64,000 nt of DNA from Paracoccus halophilus. Its GTDB lineage: Bacteria; Pseudomonadota; Alphaproteobacteria; Rhodobacterales; Rhodobacteraceae. The stretch is from the NCBI RefSeq assembly GCF_000763905.1, contig NZ_JRKN01000012.1:1-64000 (forward strand), written 5' to 3'. A program made the position numbers and the translations under genes. Below are positions 50,283 through 60,311 of the stretch, piece after piece; within the stretch, counting starts at the first letter, position 1; each line of letters starts with the position of its first letter. Under the pieces are notes generated by a model. It did no database searches, had not been told where the DNA came from, and saw only the letters and a list, made by a program, of their open reading frames with translations.

Positions 50283-51365
50283 TTATTCGATCGGGGCATA
50301 GCTGACATCCAGACTGCGCCTGAGATAGCTGCCGTCAAAGGACAGGGTCGGCTGCGGCCTGGCGTCAAGCGTGAAGCGCATGTCGGCATAGCGGTCGGCC
50401 CGGGCATCGGCGCGCAGCCCCTCATAGAGGCTGTCCGATTTGCGCTGCCATTCCTGCCGCAGCCGCCGTTCCTTGCCGGTCCGGACGCCATGCCGCGTCA
50501 GCCAGCGGCGCAGCTCGCCGCGCAGCCTTCGGATGCCCGCCTCGCGATGCTCGCGCAGATAGTCGCGATGATCTATCCCTGCGGCCGCGAACATCTGCCT
50601 GTAGGGGGCAAAGAACTGGCCATGCACGGTATCGGGCGCCGCCTCTTGCCGCCAGGGTTTCTCAAAGCTGGAAAAATGCAGGAAAACCGGGGCGAACAGC
50701 CTTTCATAGCCATAGTTGAAATGCGCTTTCTGATAGTTGAAGCGCGGGCTGATCTCGGTCCAGCGGTCCTGGAAATGGCAGTTCAGGAAGTCCTGATCCT
50801 GGGTATGCGCCGCCTGCCCGTGCCGGGCCATGAAGGCCAGCAGCCCGGCCGCGAAATCGACCGCCGCCCATTTCTTCTGGTCGAGCATCATCACCCCGGC
50901 ATTGAAATAGCGCTGCGTATGCATCCCGATCGAGCGCAGCCAGTCGTCGCGGCTCATGCCGCCGGCCGAGCGCGGCGCCGAGCCGATGGTGGACGCGTCT
51001 TGCACCGCGGCAAGCCCGCCGGGCAATTCGATCTGCAGAAGTTCCGGCGCCGCGACCATCGGAAAGATATCCGCGTCCAGATAGATCAGCCGGTCGTATT
51101 GCGGCAAAAGATAGGGGGCGAAGATCCGGCCATAGACGATGCGGGGCCAGCTTTCGGTCGAGGGCAGCCCCTGCGGAATCAGGTCGCGCATCAGGTTGCG
51201 ATGGACAAAGACGCCGCCGGCGCCCTGTTCGTCACGCTGAACCCCGCCGGCCCCTTCGATGAAGACATGCACGTCGATCTGCCACAGCGCCCGCAGCCGC
51301 CGGGCCTGCGCAAGCCCGATGCCCAGATACCCGTCATCGACCGTGATGTAAAAGGCGCTGTGCAT
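50283..51365 (-). CDS. Glycosyltransferase family 8 protein
   Basis: A protein of 360 residues. The start 'AFYITVDDGYLGIGLAQARR' and the DXD motif D97-A-D99 in 'YDRLIYLDADIFPMV' are characteristic, together with 'YFNAGVMMLDQKKW' and a C-terminal 'LHFSSFEKPW' that corresponds to the HxxGxxKPW motif. GT8 enzymes transfer glucose or galactose to lipopolysaccharide cores or glycans. GGAGAC precedes ATG 51365. The C-terminal ~90 residues are basic and may contact the membrane. Confidence 0.87.
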   Translation of the reverse strand: MHSAFYITVDDGYLGIGLAQARRLRALWQIDVHVFIEGAGGVQRDEQGAGGVFVHRNLMRDLIPQGLPSTESWPRIVYGRIFAPYLLPQYDRLIYLDADIFPMVAAPELLQIELPGGLAAVQDASTIGSAPRSAGGMSRDDWLRSIGMHTQRYFNAGVMMLDQKKWAAVDFAAGLLAFMARHGQAAHTQDQDFLNCHFQDRWTEISPRFNYQKAHFNYGYERLFAPVFLHFSSFEKPWRQEAAPDTVHGQFFAPYRQMFAAAGIDHRDYLREHREAGIRRLRGELRRWLTRHGVRTGKERRLRQEWQRKSDSLYEGLRADARADRYADMRFTLDARPQPTLSFDGSYLRRSLDVSYAPIE

Positions 51366-51436
51366 TCCTGTCTCCGGATAAGGAACCGGCCCGAGCATTG
51401 CCCGGGCCGGTCCGAAAACTCAAGCTGTCGCGCCGG

Positions 51437-53581
51437 TCAATCGGCCTGCGCGTCCTCTTTCCGTTCCTGCGCGATTTCCTCGCCGGTTTCCTGATCGACC
51501 ATCTTCATGCCCAGCCGGACCTTGCCGCGGTCGTCAAAGCCCAGCAGCTTGACCTTGACCTCCTGGCCTTCCTTCAGCACCTCGTTGGGGTGGTTCAGGC
51601 GCCGGCCGGCGATCTGGCTGACATGGACCAGCCCGTCGCGCTTGCCGAAGAAGTTCACGAAGGCGCCGAAATCGACCAGCTTGACGACCTTGCCGGTATA
51701 GACCTTGCCCTCTTCCGGCTCGGCCACGATCGAATAGATCATGTCATAGGCCTTCTGGATCGCCTCGCCATTGGCGCTGGCGATCTTGATCACGCCATCG
51801 TCGTTGATATCGACCTTGGCGCCCGAGACCTCGACGATCTCGCGGATGACCTTGCCGCCCGAGCCGATCACTTCGCGGATCTTGTCGGTCGGGATCTGCA
51901 TGGTCTCGATGCGCGGCGCATGGGCCGAGAAGGAGCCCGCCTCGCTGATCGCCTTGGACATCTCGTCGAGGATATGCATGCGGCCGTCACGCGCCTGCGA
52001 CAGCGCCTGCTGCATGATCTCCGGCGTGATGCCGGCCACCTTGATATCCATCTGCAGGCTGGTGATGCCGTTCGCGGTGCCGGCCACCTTGAAGTCCATG
52101 TCGCCCAGATGATCCTCATCGCCCAGGATATCGGTCAGCACCGCGTATTTGCCGTCCTCTTCCAGGATCAGGCCCATGGCGACACCGGCCACCGGCGCCT
52201 TCAGCGGCACGCCCGCATCCATCATCGACAGCGAGCCGCCGCAGACCGAGGCCATCGAGCTGGAGCCGTTCGATTCCGTGATCTCGCTGACCACGCGGAT
52301 GGTATAGGGGAAATCCGTATTCGCCGGCAGTACCGCCTGCAGCGCGCGCCACGCCAGCTTGCCATGGCCGATTTCGCGGCGCCCGGGGCTGCCCACGCGG
52401 CCAACCTCGCCGACCGAATAGGGCGGGAAGTTGTAATGCAGCAGGAAGTTGCTGCGGAAATTGCCGTGCAGCGCGTCGATGATCTGTTCGTCATCGCCCG
52501 TCCCCAGCGTGGTCACGACCAGACCCTGGGTTTCGCCACGGGTGAACAGCGCCGAGCCATGGGTGCGCGGCAGGAAGCCCACTTCGCATTCGATGGGGCG
52601 CACGGTGCGCGTGTCGCGGCCGTCGATACGGGCGCCACCATTGATGATGTCACCGCGCAGGATGCCCGATTCCAGCTTTTTCAGGGCAGAGCCCAGATTG
52701 GCATCGGCCAGTTCTTCCTCGGACAGGCCAGCCTTGACCTTGTCCTTGGCGGCGGCAACGGCGTCCTGGCGGTCGGACTTGTCCTTGATCGCATAGGCGG
52801 CGCGCATGTCAGCCTCGCCCAGGTCCTTCACGCGGGCATAAAGCGCGCTGTAATCGGGCGACTGGAAGTCAAAGGGCTCTTTCGCGGCGGATTCGGCCAG
52901 GCTGATGATCAGATCGATCACCGGCTGCATCTGCTCGTGGCCGAATTTCACGGCGCCCAGCATCTCGTCCTCGGTCAGCTCATAGGCTTCGGACTCGACC
53001 ATCATCACGGCGTCCTTGGTGCCGGCGACGACCAGATCAAGGCGCTGTTCGGGGTTGGAGCGCAGCTGGTCCATATCCTGAACCTCGGGGTTCAGCACAT
53101 ATTCGCCGTCAACGAAACCGACGCGCGCGGCACCGATCGGACCCATGAAGGGCACGCCGGAAATCGTCAGCGCGGCCGATGCGGCGATCATCGCGACGAT
53201 ATCGGGGTCGTTCACCAGATCATGCGACAGCACGGTGCACATGACCAGCACTTCGTTCTTGAAGCCGGGGGCGAAAAGCGGGCGGCAGGGACGGTCGATC
53301 AGACGCGCGGTCAGCGTCTCTTTCTCGGTCGGGCGCGCCTCGCGCTTGAAAAAGCCGCCGGGGATCTTGCCGGCGGCATAGTATTTCTCCTGATAGTGGA
53401 CCGTCAGCGGGAAAAAGTCCTGACCCGGCTTCGGCTCCTTGGCAAAGGTCACGTTCGCCATGACGCTGGTCTCGCCCAGCGTGGCGATGACCGATCCGTC
53501 GGCCTGACGCGCGACCTTGCCCGTTTCCAGAGTGAGCGTTTCCTGCCCCCACTGGATCGATTTCTTCACTTCATCAAACAT
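51437..53581 (-). CDS. pnp: Polynucleotide phosphorylase
   Basis: A protein of 714 residues, full length. Two RNase PH domains (about 1-215 and 310-550) are followed by a KH domain ('[20 protein letters not shown]') and an S1 domain ('[20 protein letters not shown]'). It degrades RNA phosphorolytically and is part of the RNA degradosome in many proteobacteria. rpsO, its usual upstream neighbour, is not present in the 279 bases before it. Confidence 0.97.
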   Translation of the reverse strand: MFDEVKKSIQWGQETLTLETGKVARQADGSVIATLGETSVMANVTFAKEPKPGQDFFPLTVHYQEKYYAAGKIPGGFFKREARPTEKETLTARLIDRPCRPLFAPGFKNEVLVMCTVLSHDLVNDPDIVAMIAASAALTISGVPFMGPIGAARVGFVDGEYVLNPEVQDMDQLRSNPEQRLDLVVAGTKDAVMMVESEAYELTEDEMLGAVKFGHEQMQPVIDLIISLAESAAKEPFDFQSPDYSALYARVKDLGEADMRAAYAIKDKSDRQDAVAAAKDKVKAGLSEEELADANLGSALKKLESGILRGDIINGGARIDGRDTRTVRPIECEVGFLPRTHGSALFTRGETQGLVVTTLGTGDDEQIIDALHGNFRSNFLLHYNFPPYSVGEVGRVGSPGRREIGHGKLAWRALQAVLPANTDFPYTIRVVSEITESNGSSSMASVCGGSLSMMDAGVPLKAPVAGVAMGLILEEDGKYAVLTDILGDEDHLGDMDFKVAGTANGITSLQMDIKVAGITPEIMQQALSQARDGRMHILDEMSKAISEAGSFSAHAPRIETMQIPTDKIREVIGSGGKVIREIVEVSGAKVDINDDGVIKIASANGEAIQKAYDMIYSIVAEPEEGKVYTGKVVKLVDFGAFVNFFGKRDGLVHVSQIAGRRLNHPNEVLKEGQEVKVKLLGFDDRGKVRLGMKMVDQETGEEIAQERKEDAQAD

Positions 53582-53860
53582 CTGATTTCCTCTGGGTACG
53601 TGCCAGCCCTCTGGCCGCCCCTGTCATATTCGCGGCCCCATTGCCGCCTGCCCCTATCCTTTGCGTAGCCCCGGGGCATGGGGCATCACGTCGCAGATTG
53701 GGGGCGTTTACAGGAAAACATGGGGTTTGGGAAGGGACTTGCAGGGTGCAGGGATAGCCATTCGTCGGGTTGTCACGGGTCTTACAGATGTGCTTTCTGC
53801 AGATTGAACCAGTCCATGAGTGCTTAGATAACGGATACTGCTGCGAGGCTTCTTCTGAAT
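53582..53860. other. Gene-free interval upstream of pnp
   Basis: 279 bases between pnp and the orphan gene. From about 53700 the base composition turns clearly less GC-rich than the surrounding core genes. I see no tRNA, repeat or rpsO remnant. Confidence 0.5.
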
Positions 53861-54541
53861 ATGGCGAAAGCCCTCAATGACGCATTTCAAAGACAAGGTG
53901 GCAATGCCGCGCTTGCTTTGGCAGATGTTGGCAACGATTTTGCTACTGTATTCTCGCGCATTGCCTCACTTGCTGAAGAAGCTCGCAACGAGTTGAGCAG
54001 GGCATCCTTCACATCGGAAGAACGTCGGGTCGATATGACTGAACGTATCGAAACCACGCAACGCGCCCTCTTGAACGCGTTAGTCACACGGGGCAGCGGA
54101 AACTCAAGAGGCGCTTTATTGTCCGAAGCACAACTTGAAAGGCTTAGCAGCGTCGTCGAGCAAATCGAAGAAAAGGGCGTATGCAGTGGTACGCTTCCAG
54201 ACCGCAATGAGATGATGCGTGAGACCGAAGCACTGATAGCAGAGGTCAAGACTTGGGATATGGACGAATATGCCCAAAGAACCTTATTGATCCAGTTGAA
54301 CTGCATAGAGCGCGTCATACAAACGGCAGACCTTTACTCTGCAGCCGAACTTAGAGGAAAGGTGAAAAGCGTAATCGCCGATTTCGCGGCTGAGTTCTCT
54401 GCGCATGATAAGCACTATCAAACACGGATGGAAAAGCTGCTTTCCTGGGCTCGCAAAGCTTTCTTTCCGGGCAGTATCATGTTGTCATTGGCCGCTGATA
54501 CCAGCACTGTGGTTGCATTGCTTCCCGGACCATCAGGCTAA
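53861..54541 (+). CDS. Orphan protein of 226 residues, low-GC, unknown function
   Basis: The protein begins MAKALNDAFQRQGGNAALAL. It is largely helical and charged, with probable coiled-coil stretches (for example 'ASLAEEARNELSRASF' and 'QLERLSSVVEQIEEKG'), and ends with a hydrophobic segment ('PGSIMLSLAADTSTVVALLP') that could be a membrane anchor. Codon use is visibly more AT-rich than in neighbours. I recognise no family. Its position next to a putP fragment suggests it came with a horizontal insertion. The SD is weak (GCGAGG, 13 bases away). Confidence 0.6.
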   Translation: MAKALNDAFQRQGGNAALALADVGNDFATVFSRIASLAEEARNELSRASFTSEERRVDMTERIETTQRALLNALVTRGSGNSRGALLSEAQLERLSSVVEQIEEKGVCSGTLPDRNEMMRETEALIAEVKTWDMDEYAQRTLLIQLNCIERVIQTADLYSAAELRGKVKSVIADFAAEFSAHDKHYQTRMEKLLSWARKAFFPGSIMLSLAADTSTVVALLPGPSG

Positions 54542-54589
54542 GCTAAAAGGCGCCCGCCCCGTATTCGCGACGGGCACAAAGGCGCGGCC

Positions 54590-54925
54590 TCAGACTGTTT
54601 TCGGCGCGCGATACTCACCCCGGTCGGGCGTTGCGCGGCTGACGCCCACCAGACCCGATGCGGTATAGACCGCAAAGAACACCACGATCACGATGGCCGA
54701 GACGATGCGCAGCAGCCGCGCCGTGCTGGGAAAGCGGTTGCCCAGAAAGCCGGGAATGGTCAGGCTGTTGTCATATTCCTCGGTCTGCCGGCGCAGGCGC
54801 GGGGCGACCACGATCCAGTTGATCAGCGCGCCGACGAACAGCCCGATGCCGATCCAGCTTTGCGCCAGCCCCGAAATGTACAGCGCCCCGGGCAGGCCCA
54901 GAAGCAGCCAGCCGCTCATGTCCGA
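54590..54925 (-). pseudogene. putP: Internal fragment of putP (sodium/proline symporter)
   Basis: About 95 residues match the second to fourth helices of PutP: 'SDMSGWLLLGLPGALYISGL', 'NSLTIPGFLGNRF' and 'RLLRIVSAIVIVVFFAVYTA'. The match begins abruptly at 'ASDMSGW' (near 54925) and stops abruptly after 'SGLVG' (near 54650), where full PutP would continue for over 300 residues. Both ends are lost, so the piece is a relic. It lies between the low-GC orphan gene and the tail of another membrane gene. Confidence 0.8.
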
Positions 54926-54933
54926 GGCCCGCA

Positions 54934-55059
54934 GACAGTGCCGCCGCCGGAGGCAGCCTGCGCCCCGTGGCCCTGATCTTCGTCGCGGCCCTGACCCTTG
55001 GCCTGCTGATCGCGCGCGGGCTGAAGGCCCTCGCCGCCCGTTCCCCGCAATCCGCCTGA
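54934..55059 (+). pseudogene. C-terminal tail of a membrane protein, 5' part lost
   Basis: An open frame without start codon encodes 'GGSLRPVALIFVAALTLGLL' and 'IARGLKALAARSPQSA', ending TGA 55057-55059. It looks like the last transmembrane helix of an inner-membrane protein. It begins where the putP fragment on the other strand begins, so one junction near 54925-54934 truncated both. Its former identity cannot be told. Confidence 0.5.
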
Positions 55060-55074
55060 ACGCACGAGGAGCCC

Positions 55075-55959
55075 ATGCCCTGCAAAGCCGATCCGAGCGT
55101 GAAACCCGAGGTCAGAGCCTTTCCCGATCCCGCGACCAGCACGATTTCCTATGTGGTCAGGGACCCCGCCTCGGACGCCTGCGCGATCATCGATTCCGTC
55201 ATGGATATCGACTATGCCGCCGGCCGCATCAGCCATGACAGCGCCGATGCGATCATCGCCTATGTGCGCGAACGGGGGCTGCATGTCGAATGGCTGATCG
55301 AGACCCATGTCCATGCCGACCATCTGTCGGCCGCGCCCTATATCCAGGCCCCGCTTGGCGGCAGGATCGGCATCGGCAGGAACATCACCGTGGTGCAGGA
55401 AACCTTTGGCAAGCTGTTCAACGAGGGCACCGAATTCCAGCGCGACGGCAGCCAGTTCGACCGGCTGTTCGATGACGGCGACAGCTATCGGATCGGCGGC
55501 ATGGCCTGTTGCGCCCTCCACACCCCCGGCCATACCCCGGCCTGCATGACCCATGTCATGGGCAATGCGGCCTTTGTCGGCGACACGCTTTTCATGCCCG
55601 ATGGCGGCTCGGCCCGCGCCGATTTCCCCGGCGGCGATGCCGGCACGCTTTACGACAGCATCCAGAAGGTACTGGCCCTGCCGCGCGAGACCCGGCTTTT
55701 CATGTGCCATGACTACGGCCCCAATGGCCGCGACATCGCCTGGGAGACCACCGTGGGCGAACAGCAGGATCACAATATCCATGTCGGCCAGGGCCGCGCG
55801 CGCGCCGAGTTCATCGCCATGCGCGAAGCCCGCGACGCCACGCTGAAGATGCCGACCCTCATCCTCCCCTCGCTTCAGGTCAACATGAAGGCGGGCGAAC
55901 TGCCGCCCGAGGACGAAACCGGCAGGCGCTTCCTCAAGGTGCCGCTCGGCGCGCTGTAA
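55075..55959 (+). CDS. MBL-fold metallo-hydrolase (persulfide dioxygenase/Blh-like)
   Basis: A protein of 294 residues. The metal motif is H78-x-H80-x-D82-H83 in 'IETHVHADHLSAA', with further ligands in 'CALHTPGHTPACMTHVM', 'VGDTLFMPDGGSARADFPGG' and 'CHDYGPNGRD'. This resembles ETHE1-like sulfur dioxygenases and the Blh protein of sulfide-responsive operons. GAGGAG lies right before the ATG. No rhodanese, BigR regulator or YeeE-type gene remains next to it, perhaps because of the deletion upstream. nosR begins 115 bases later. Confidence 0.85.
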   Translation: MPCKADPSVKPEVRAFPDPATSTISYVVRDPASDACAIIDSVMDIDYAAGRISHDSADAIIAYVRERGLHVEWLIETHVHADHLSAAPYIQAPLGGRIGIGRNITVVQETFGKLFNEGTEFQRDGSQFDRLFDDGDSYRIGGMACCALHTPGHTPACMTHVMGNAAFVGDTLFMPDGGSARADFPGGDAGTLYDSIQKVLALPRETRLFMCHDYGPNGRDIAWETTVGEQQDHNIHVGQGRARAEFIAMREARDATLKMPTLILPSLQVNMKAGELPPEDETGRRFLKVPLGAL

Positions 55960-55991
55960 GGGGCGGAAACGCGATCCCTTCGCACCCAACA

Positions 55992-56005
55992 TTGCGGCAG
56001 CGCAA
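55992..56005. promoter_or_regulatory. Palindrome TTGCG-N4-CGCAA before nosR, possible FNR/NNR-family site
   Basis: TTGCG (55992-55996), four bases, CGCAA (56001-56005): a perfect dyad with exactly the spacing of FNR/NNR-type operators (TTGAT-N4-ATCAA). The outer TTG/CAA are conserved. Its centre is 76 bases before the nosR ATG, so a class II start of transcription would be near 56040. Denitrification genes are normally under such regulators. Confidence 0.5.
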
Positions 56006-56074
56006 AGTCGCGCCGAATTCGATCTGCCAGACTGTCCCCCGGGGACGAATGGCCTGCCAAGGATCGAAGCGCGC

Positions 56075-58381
56075 ATGCTCAATCTCAAGCTGTTTTCCGC
56101 CTGGCTCCGGGCGGTTCTGATCGCCGCCTGCACGCTTCTGGCGGCTGCGGCGGCCGGCGCCATGACGCTTGACGAGGCCCTGCAGCAGACACCGGCCGAA
56201 CAGCTTTTCGAGGGCGCCGACGGCTACGGCGCGGCCGAGGGTTCGCCCGCCATCGTGCCGGTGATGAAAGGCGCCGAGAAACTGGGCTATGCCTATCTGA
56301 ACAGCGATTTCACCGCCTCGACCGGCTATTCGGGCAAGCCCATCCATATCCTTGTCGGCATCGACACCCAGGGCATCGTGAGGGGCATCAACCTGGTCGA
56401 GCATCACGAGCCCATCGTGCTGATCGGCATCCCCGAGCAGCGCGTTCTCGATGCGCTGAACGGGCTGATCGGCGCCGATCTGGGCCGCGTCGCGGCGGGC
56501 GAGGCCAAGCCGCCCCAGGCCGATATCGTCGCCGGCGCCACGGTCACGGTGCTGGTCATGGGCGACAGCATCGTGCGCTCGGCGGTCAAGCTGATCCGCT
56601 CGGGCCGGCTCGAAGGTTTCGCCGCGCAGACCGCCCCGGCCGAGGCCGCGCGCGAACTCGACCCTTCGGTGACCGGGGTCAGGGACTGGCAGGTGCTGCT
56701 GGGCGACGGCTCGGTGCGGTCGCTGGTGATGACGGTGGGCGAGGTGTCGCAAGCCTTTGACGAGGCCGGCCAGCCGCTGGCCGCGCAAAAGCCGGAAAGC
56801 AGGAACCCCGAGGATAATTTCATCAGCCTTTACCTGGCGCCCGTCTCGGTTCCCGCGATCGGGCGCAGCCTGCTGGGCGATGTCCTTTACGAGCGCATGG
56901 CGGGCGATCTGGCGACGGGGCAGGCGGCGGTCCTGGTCGCCGGCGACGGGGCCTACAGCTTCAAGGGTTCGGGCTATGTGCGCGGCGGCATCTTCGACCG
57001 GATCGAGCTGATCCAGGACGGTCAGGGCCTGCGTTTCCACGATCGCGACCACACCCGCATCGCGGCACTGGCGGCCGAGGGCGCGCCGCGGCTGCGCGAG
57101 ATCGCGCTGTTCGTGGTGCCCGAGGGGTTCGTTCTGGACGTGACCCGGCCCTTTGACCTGCAAATGCTGGTGCAGCGCGCGACGCAGGGGCGCGAAAAGG
57201 CCACGATCCCCTTTGATCTGGCCTATCGGATCCCCGAAACCTACCTGCTGCCCGCCCCCGAACCTGACCCCTCCCCGGTCGCCACGACCGCGCCCGGACA
57301 GCCCCGGGTGGGCGAGCCCTTGGCAGCGGATGATGGCCCGCCGCTGTGGAAAACCATCTGGCAGATGAACCGCGTCAATATCGCCATCACCGGCGTGGCG
57401 CTGGCGCTGCTGACCGCGATCTTTTTCTTTCAGGACGTTCTGACCCGGCGGCCGGTGCTGTTTCTGTGGCTGCGCCGCGCCTATCTGACCTTCACGCTCG
57501 TATGGCTGGGCTGGATGGTCAACACGCAGCTTTCCGTGGTGAACGTGCTGACCTTCTTCAATTCGCTGCTGTCGGGCTTTTCCTGGGACTATTTCCTGTC
57601 CGCGCCGCTGGTCTTCATCCTGTGGAGCGCGGTCGCGGCGGGGCTGCTGTTCTGGGGACGGGGCCCGTTCTGCGGCTGGCTGTGCCCCTTTGGCGCGCTG
57701 CAGGAACTGTCCAACACCATCGCGCGCAAGCTGCGCGTGCCGCAGATCGACCTGCCCTGGGGCCTGCATGAGCGGCTCTGGCCGGTCAAGTACATGATCT
57801 TTCTGGGGCTGTTCGGGCTGTCGCTCTATTCGCTGTCGGATGCGGAAATCTATGCCGAGGTCGAGCCGTTCAAGACCGCGATCATCCTGAAATTCGCCCG
57901 CGAATGGGGCTTTGTGCTGTTCGCGCTGGCCTGCCTGCTGCCGGGCCTGTTCATCGAGCGCTTCTATTGCCGTTACCTTTGCCCGCTGGGCGCGGCGCTG
58001 GCGATTCCCGGCCGGATGAGGATGTTCGAATGGCTCAAGCGCTGGCCGGAATGCGGCTCGCCCTGCCATCGTTGCGCCAATGACTGCCCGGTCAAGGCGA
58101 TCCACCCCGAGGGCAATATCAACGTCAATGAATGCATCTACTGCATGAATTGCCAGGTGCTTTACCACGACGACACCCGCTGCCCGCATATGATCACCGT
58201 CAAGGCGCGGCGCGAAAAGATCGCCCGCAGCGCCGGGCCCGGCGCGGCAAAGCCGCATCCGGCCGCCACCCAACCCGATTCTGCGGCAGGCGCAGCCCGA
58301 GCCAACGGCCAGCAGCCACCGGCATTCCGGGCGCAGCGCGGCGCAACCCCATCCGAAACACAGCATGTCAAAGGAGCATGA
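56075..58381 (+). CDS. nosR: NosR, membrane flavo-iron-sulfur electron donor/regulator for nitrous oxide reductase
   Basis: A protein of 768 residues. A signal-anchor helix leads to a periplasmic FMN-binding domain (~50-190) with the flavin attachment motif '[13 protein letters not shown]' near residue 153. About five membrane helices (~430-630) follow, including CGWLCPFGA (~532) and CRYLCPLGA (~631). Cytoplasmic 4Fe-4S motifs come last: CHRCANDCP (~664) and CIYCMNCQ (~687). NosR passes electrons to NosZ and supports its expression. The frame ends inside GGAGCATGA, one base before the nosZ ATG. Confidence 0.95.
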   Translation: MLNLKLFSAWLRAVLIAACTLLAAAAAGAMTLDEALQQTPAEQLFEGADGYGAAEGSPAIVPVMKGAEKLGYAYLNSDFTASTGYSGKPIHILVGIDTQGIVRGINLVEHHEPIVLIGIPEQRVLDALNGLIGADLGRVAAGEAKPPQADIVAGATVTVLVMGDSIVRSAVKLIRSGRLEGFAAQTAPAEAARELDPSVTGVRDWQVLLGDGSVRSLVMTVGEVSQAFDEAGQPLAAQKPESRNPEDNFISLYLAPVSVPAIGRSLLGDVLYERMAGDLATGQAAVLVAGDGAYSFKGSGYVRGGIFDRIELIQDGQGLRFHDRDHTRIAALAAEGAPRLREIALFVVPEGFVLDVTRPFDLQMLVQRATQGREKATIPFDLAYRIPETYLLPAPEPDPSPVATTAPGQPRVGEPLAADDGPPLWKTIWQMNRVNIAITGVALALLTAIFFFQDVLTRRPVLFLWLRRAYLTFTLVWLGWMVNTQLSVVNVLTFFNSLLSGFSWDYFLSAPLVFILWSAVAAGLLFWGRGPFCGWLCPFGALQELSNTIARKLRVPQIDLPWGLHERLWPVKYMIFLGLFGLSLYSLSDAEIYAEVEPFKTAIILKFAREWGFVLFALACLLPGLFIERFYCRYLCPLGAALAIPGRMRMFEWLKRWPECGSPCHRCANDCPVKAIHPEGNINVNECIYCMNCQVLYHDDTRCPHMITVKARREKIARSAGPGAAKPHPAATQPDSAAGAARANGQQPPAFRAQRGATPSETQHVKGA

Positions 58382-58382
58382 G

Positions 58383-60311
58383 ATGACGGAAGACAGAAAG
58401 ATCCGGATGAACCGGCGCCAGTTGCTTGGAAGCTCGGTCGTCGCGGCGGGCGCCGGCGCGCTTGGCTCGCGCGCCGTGATCGGCACCGGCGCGGGTCTGA
58501 CCGCCGCCGGCATCGCCGCCGGCCAGGCCGGCGCGCAGGAAGGCGGCCTGTCCTATGAGGTCGGCCCGGGCGAGCTGGACGAATATTACGTGCTGCTGTC
58601 GGGCGGCCATTCGGGCGAGGTGCGTATCCTGGGCCTGCCCTCGATGCGGGAACTGACCCGCGTGCCGATCTTCAACCGCGAAAGCGGCACCGGCTGGGGC
58701 CTGACCAATGAATCGCGCAAGGTCCTGACCGAGGGGCTGACCCCGCAGACCCGGGAATTCCTCAAGGACAAGGGCGGCATCTACCTGAACGGCGACGCCC
58801 ACCACCCGCACCCGTCCTTTACCGACGGCACCTATGACGGGCGCTATTTCTTCATCAACGACAAGGCCAATACCCGCGTCGCCCGCATCCGCCTGGACGT
58901 GATGCGCTGCGACAAGATCATCGAACTGCCGAACCAGCACACGGTCCACGGGCTGCGCGTGCAGAAATACCCGCGCACCGGCTATGTGTTCTGCAATGGC
59001 GAGGATGGCGTTCCGCTGCCCAATGACGGCACCTCGCTGGACGATCCCTCGGCCTATTACTCGATCTTTTCTGCGGTCGACGGCGACACGATGGAGGTCG
59101 CCTGGCAGGTCATCGTGGACGGCAACCTCGACAATGTCGATTGCGACTATCAGGGCAAATATGCCTTTTCGACCTGCTACAACTCGGAAGGCGGCGTCAC
59201 CCTGGCCGAGATGATGGAAAAGGATCAGGACTGGCTGACCATCTTCAACCTGCAGGCTATCGAGGCCGCGGTCGCCGCCGGCGAGGGCGAGATGATGAAC
59301 GGCGTGCGCGTCCTGGACGGGCGCGGGGCGGAAAACAAGCTGGTCCGCTATGTGCCGATCCCGAACAGCCCGCACGGCATCAACACCGCGCCGGATGGCA
59401 ATTACATCGTCGCCAACGGCAAGCTGTCGCCCACCGTCTCGGTCCTGGACGTGCGCCTGTTCGACGATCTTTTCGCCGGCAAGATCCAGCCCCGCGACAC
59501 CGTGGTCGCCGAGCCGGAGCTGGGCCTTGGCCCGCTGCACACCGCCTTTGACGGTCGCGGCAACGCCTATACGACGCTGTTCATCGACAGCCAGATCTGC
59601 AAATGGAACATCGAGGACGCGGTGCGCGCGCAGAAGGGCGAGCAGGTCGACCCGATCAGGCAGAAGCTGGATGTCCATTACCAGCCCGGCCACAACCATA
59701 CCTCGATGGGCCAGACCAAGGAGGCGGACGGCCAGTGGCTGCTGTCGCTGAACAAGTTCTCGAAGGACCGCTTCCTGAACGTCGGCCCGCTCAAGCCGGA
59801 ATGCGACCAGCTGATCGACATTTCCGGCGACGAGATGAAGCTGGTCCATGACAACCCCACCTTCGCCGAGCCGCATGACGCGACGATCATCCACGCCTCG
59901 AAGATCAACCCGGTCTCGATCTGGAGCCGCGACGACCCGTTCTTTGCCGATGCGGTGGCGCAGGCCGAACAGGACGGCATCGACCTGCTCAGCGACAGCG
60001 AAGTGATCCGCGACGGCAACAAGGTGCGGGTCTACATGACCTCCTCGGCGCCGGTTTTCGGGCTGGAAAGCTTTACCGTGAAACAGGGCGACGAGGTGAC
60101 GGTCTATGTCACCAATATCGACGAGGTCGAGGATCTGACCCATGGCTTTGCCATCGTGAATTACGGCATCAACATGGAGGTCGCGCCGCAGGCCACCGCC
60201 TCGGTCACCTTCACCGCCGACCGGGCCGGGGTCTACTGGTACTATTGCAGCTGGTTCTGCCATGCCATGCACATGGAGATGAAGGGCCGGATGCTGGTCG
60301 AGCCGGCCTGA
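58383..60311 (+). CDS. nosZ: NosZ, nitrous oxide reductase (clade I, Tat-exported)
   Basis: A protein of 642 residues that reduces N2O to N2 in the periplasm. The Tat signal is [19 protein letters not shown], which places it in clade I. The seven-bladed propeller carries the CuZ histidines, visible at '[12 protein letters not shown]' (~138), '[10 protein letters not shown]', '[13 protein letters not shown]', '[13 protein letters not shown]' and 'FAEPHDATI'. The C-terminal CuA site is [12 protein letters not shown] (~622-633). AAGGAG lies six bases before ATG 58383. The stop overlaps the nosD start by one base. Confidence 0.97.
   Translation: MTEDRKIRMNRRQLLGSSVVAAGAGALGSRAVIGTGAGLTAAGIAAGQAGAQEGGLSYEVGPGELDEYYVLLSGGHSGEVRILGLPSMRELTRVPIFNRESGTGWGLTNESRKVLTEGLTPQTREFLKDKGGIYLNGDAHHPHPSFTDGTYDGRYFFINDKANTRVARIRLDVMRCDKIIELPNQHTVHGLRVQKYPRTGYVFCNGEDGVPLPNDGTSLDDPSAYYSIFSAVDGDTMEVAWQVIVDGNLDNVDCDYQGKYAFSTCYNSEGGVTLAEMMEKDQDWLTIFNLQAIEAAVAAGEGEMMNGVRVLDGRGAENKLVRYVPIPNSPHGINTAPDGNYIVANGKLSPTVSVLDVRLFDDLFAGKIQPRDTVVAEPELGLGPLHTAFDGRGNAYTTLFIDSQICKWNIEDAVRAQKGEQVDPIRQKLDVHYQPGHNHTSMGQTKEADGQWLLSLNKFSKDRFLNVGPLKPECDQLIDISGDEMKLVHDNPTFAEPHDATIIHASKINPVSIWSRDDPFFADAVAQAEQDGIDLLSDSEVIRDGNKVRVYMTSSAPVFGLESFTVKQGDEVTVYVTNIDEVEDLTHGFAIVNYGINMEVAPQATASVTFTADRAGVYWYYCSWFCHAMHMEMKGRMLVEPA

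Noticed and set aside
53708..53896. A 62-codon minus-strand frame starting inside the orphan gene
   Set aside because: No ribosome site, no conserved pattern, and it overlaps the better-supported plus-strand gene.
55934..58513. An 859-codon minus-strand frame opposite nosR
   Set aside because: Antisense to nosR, which has clear cofactor motifs.
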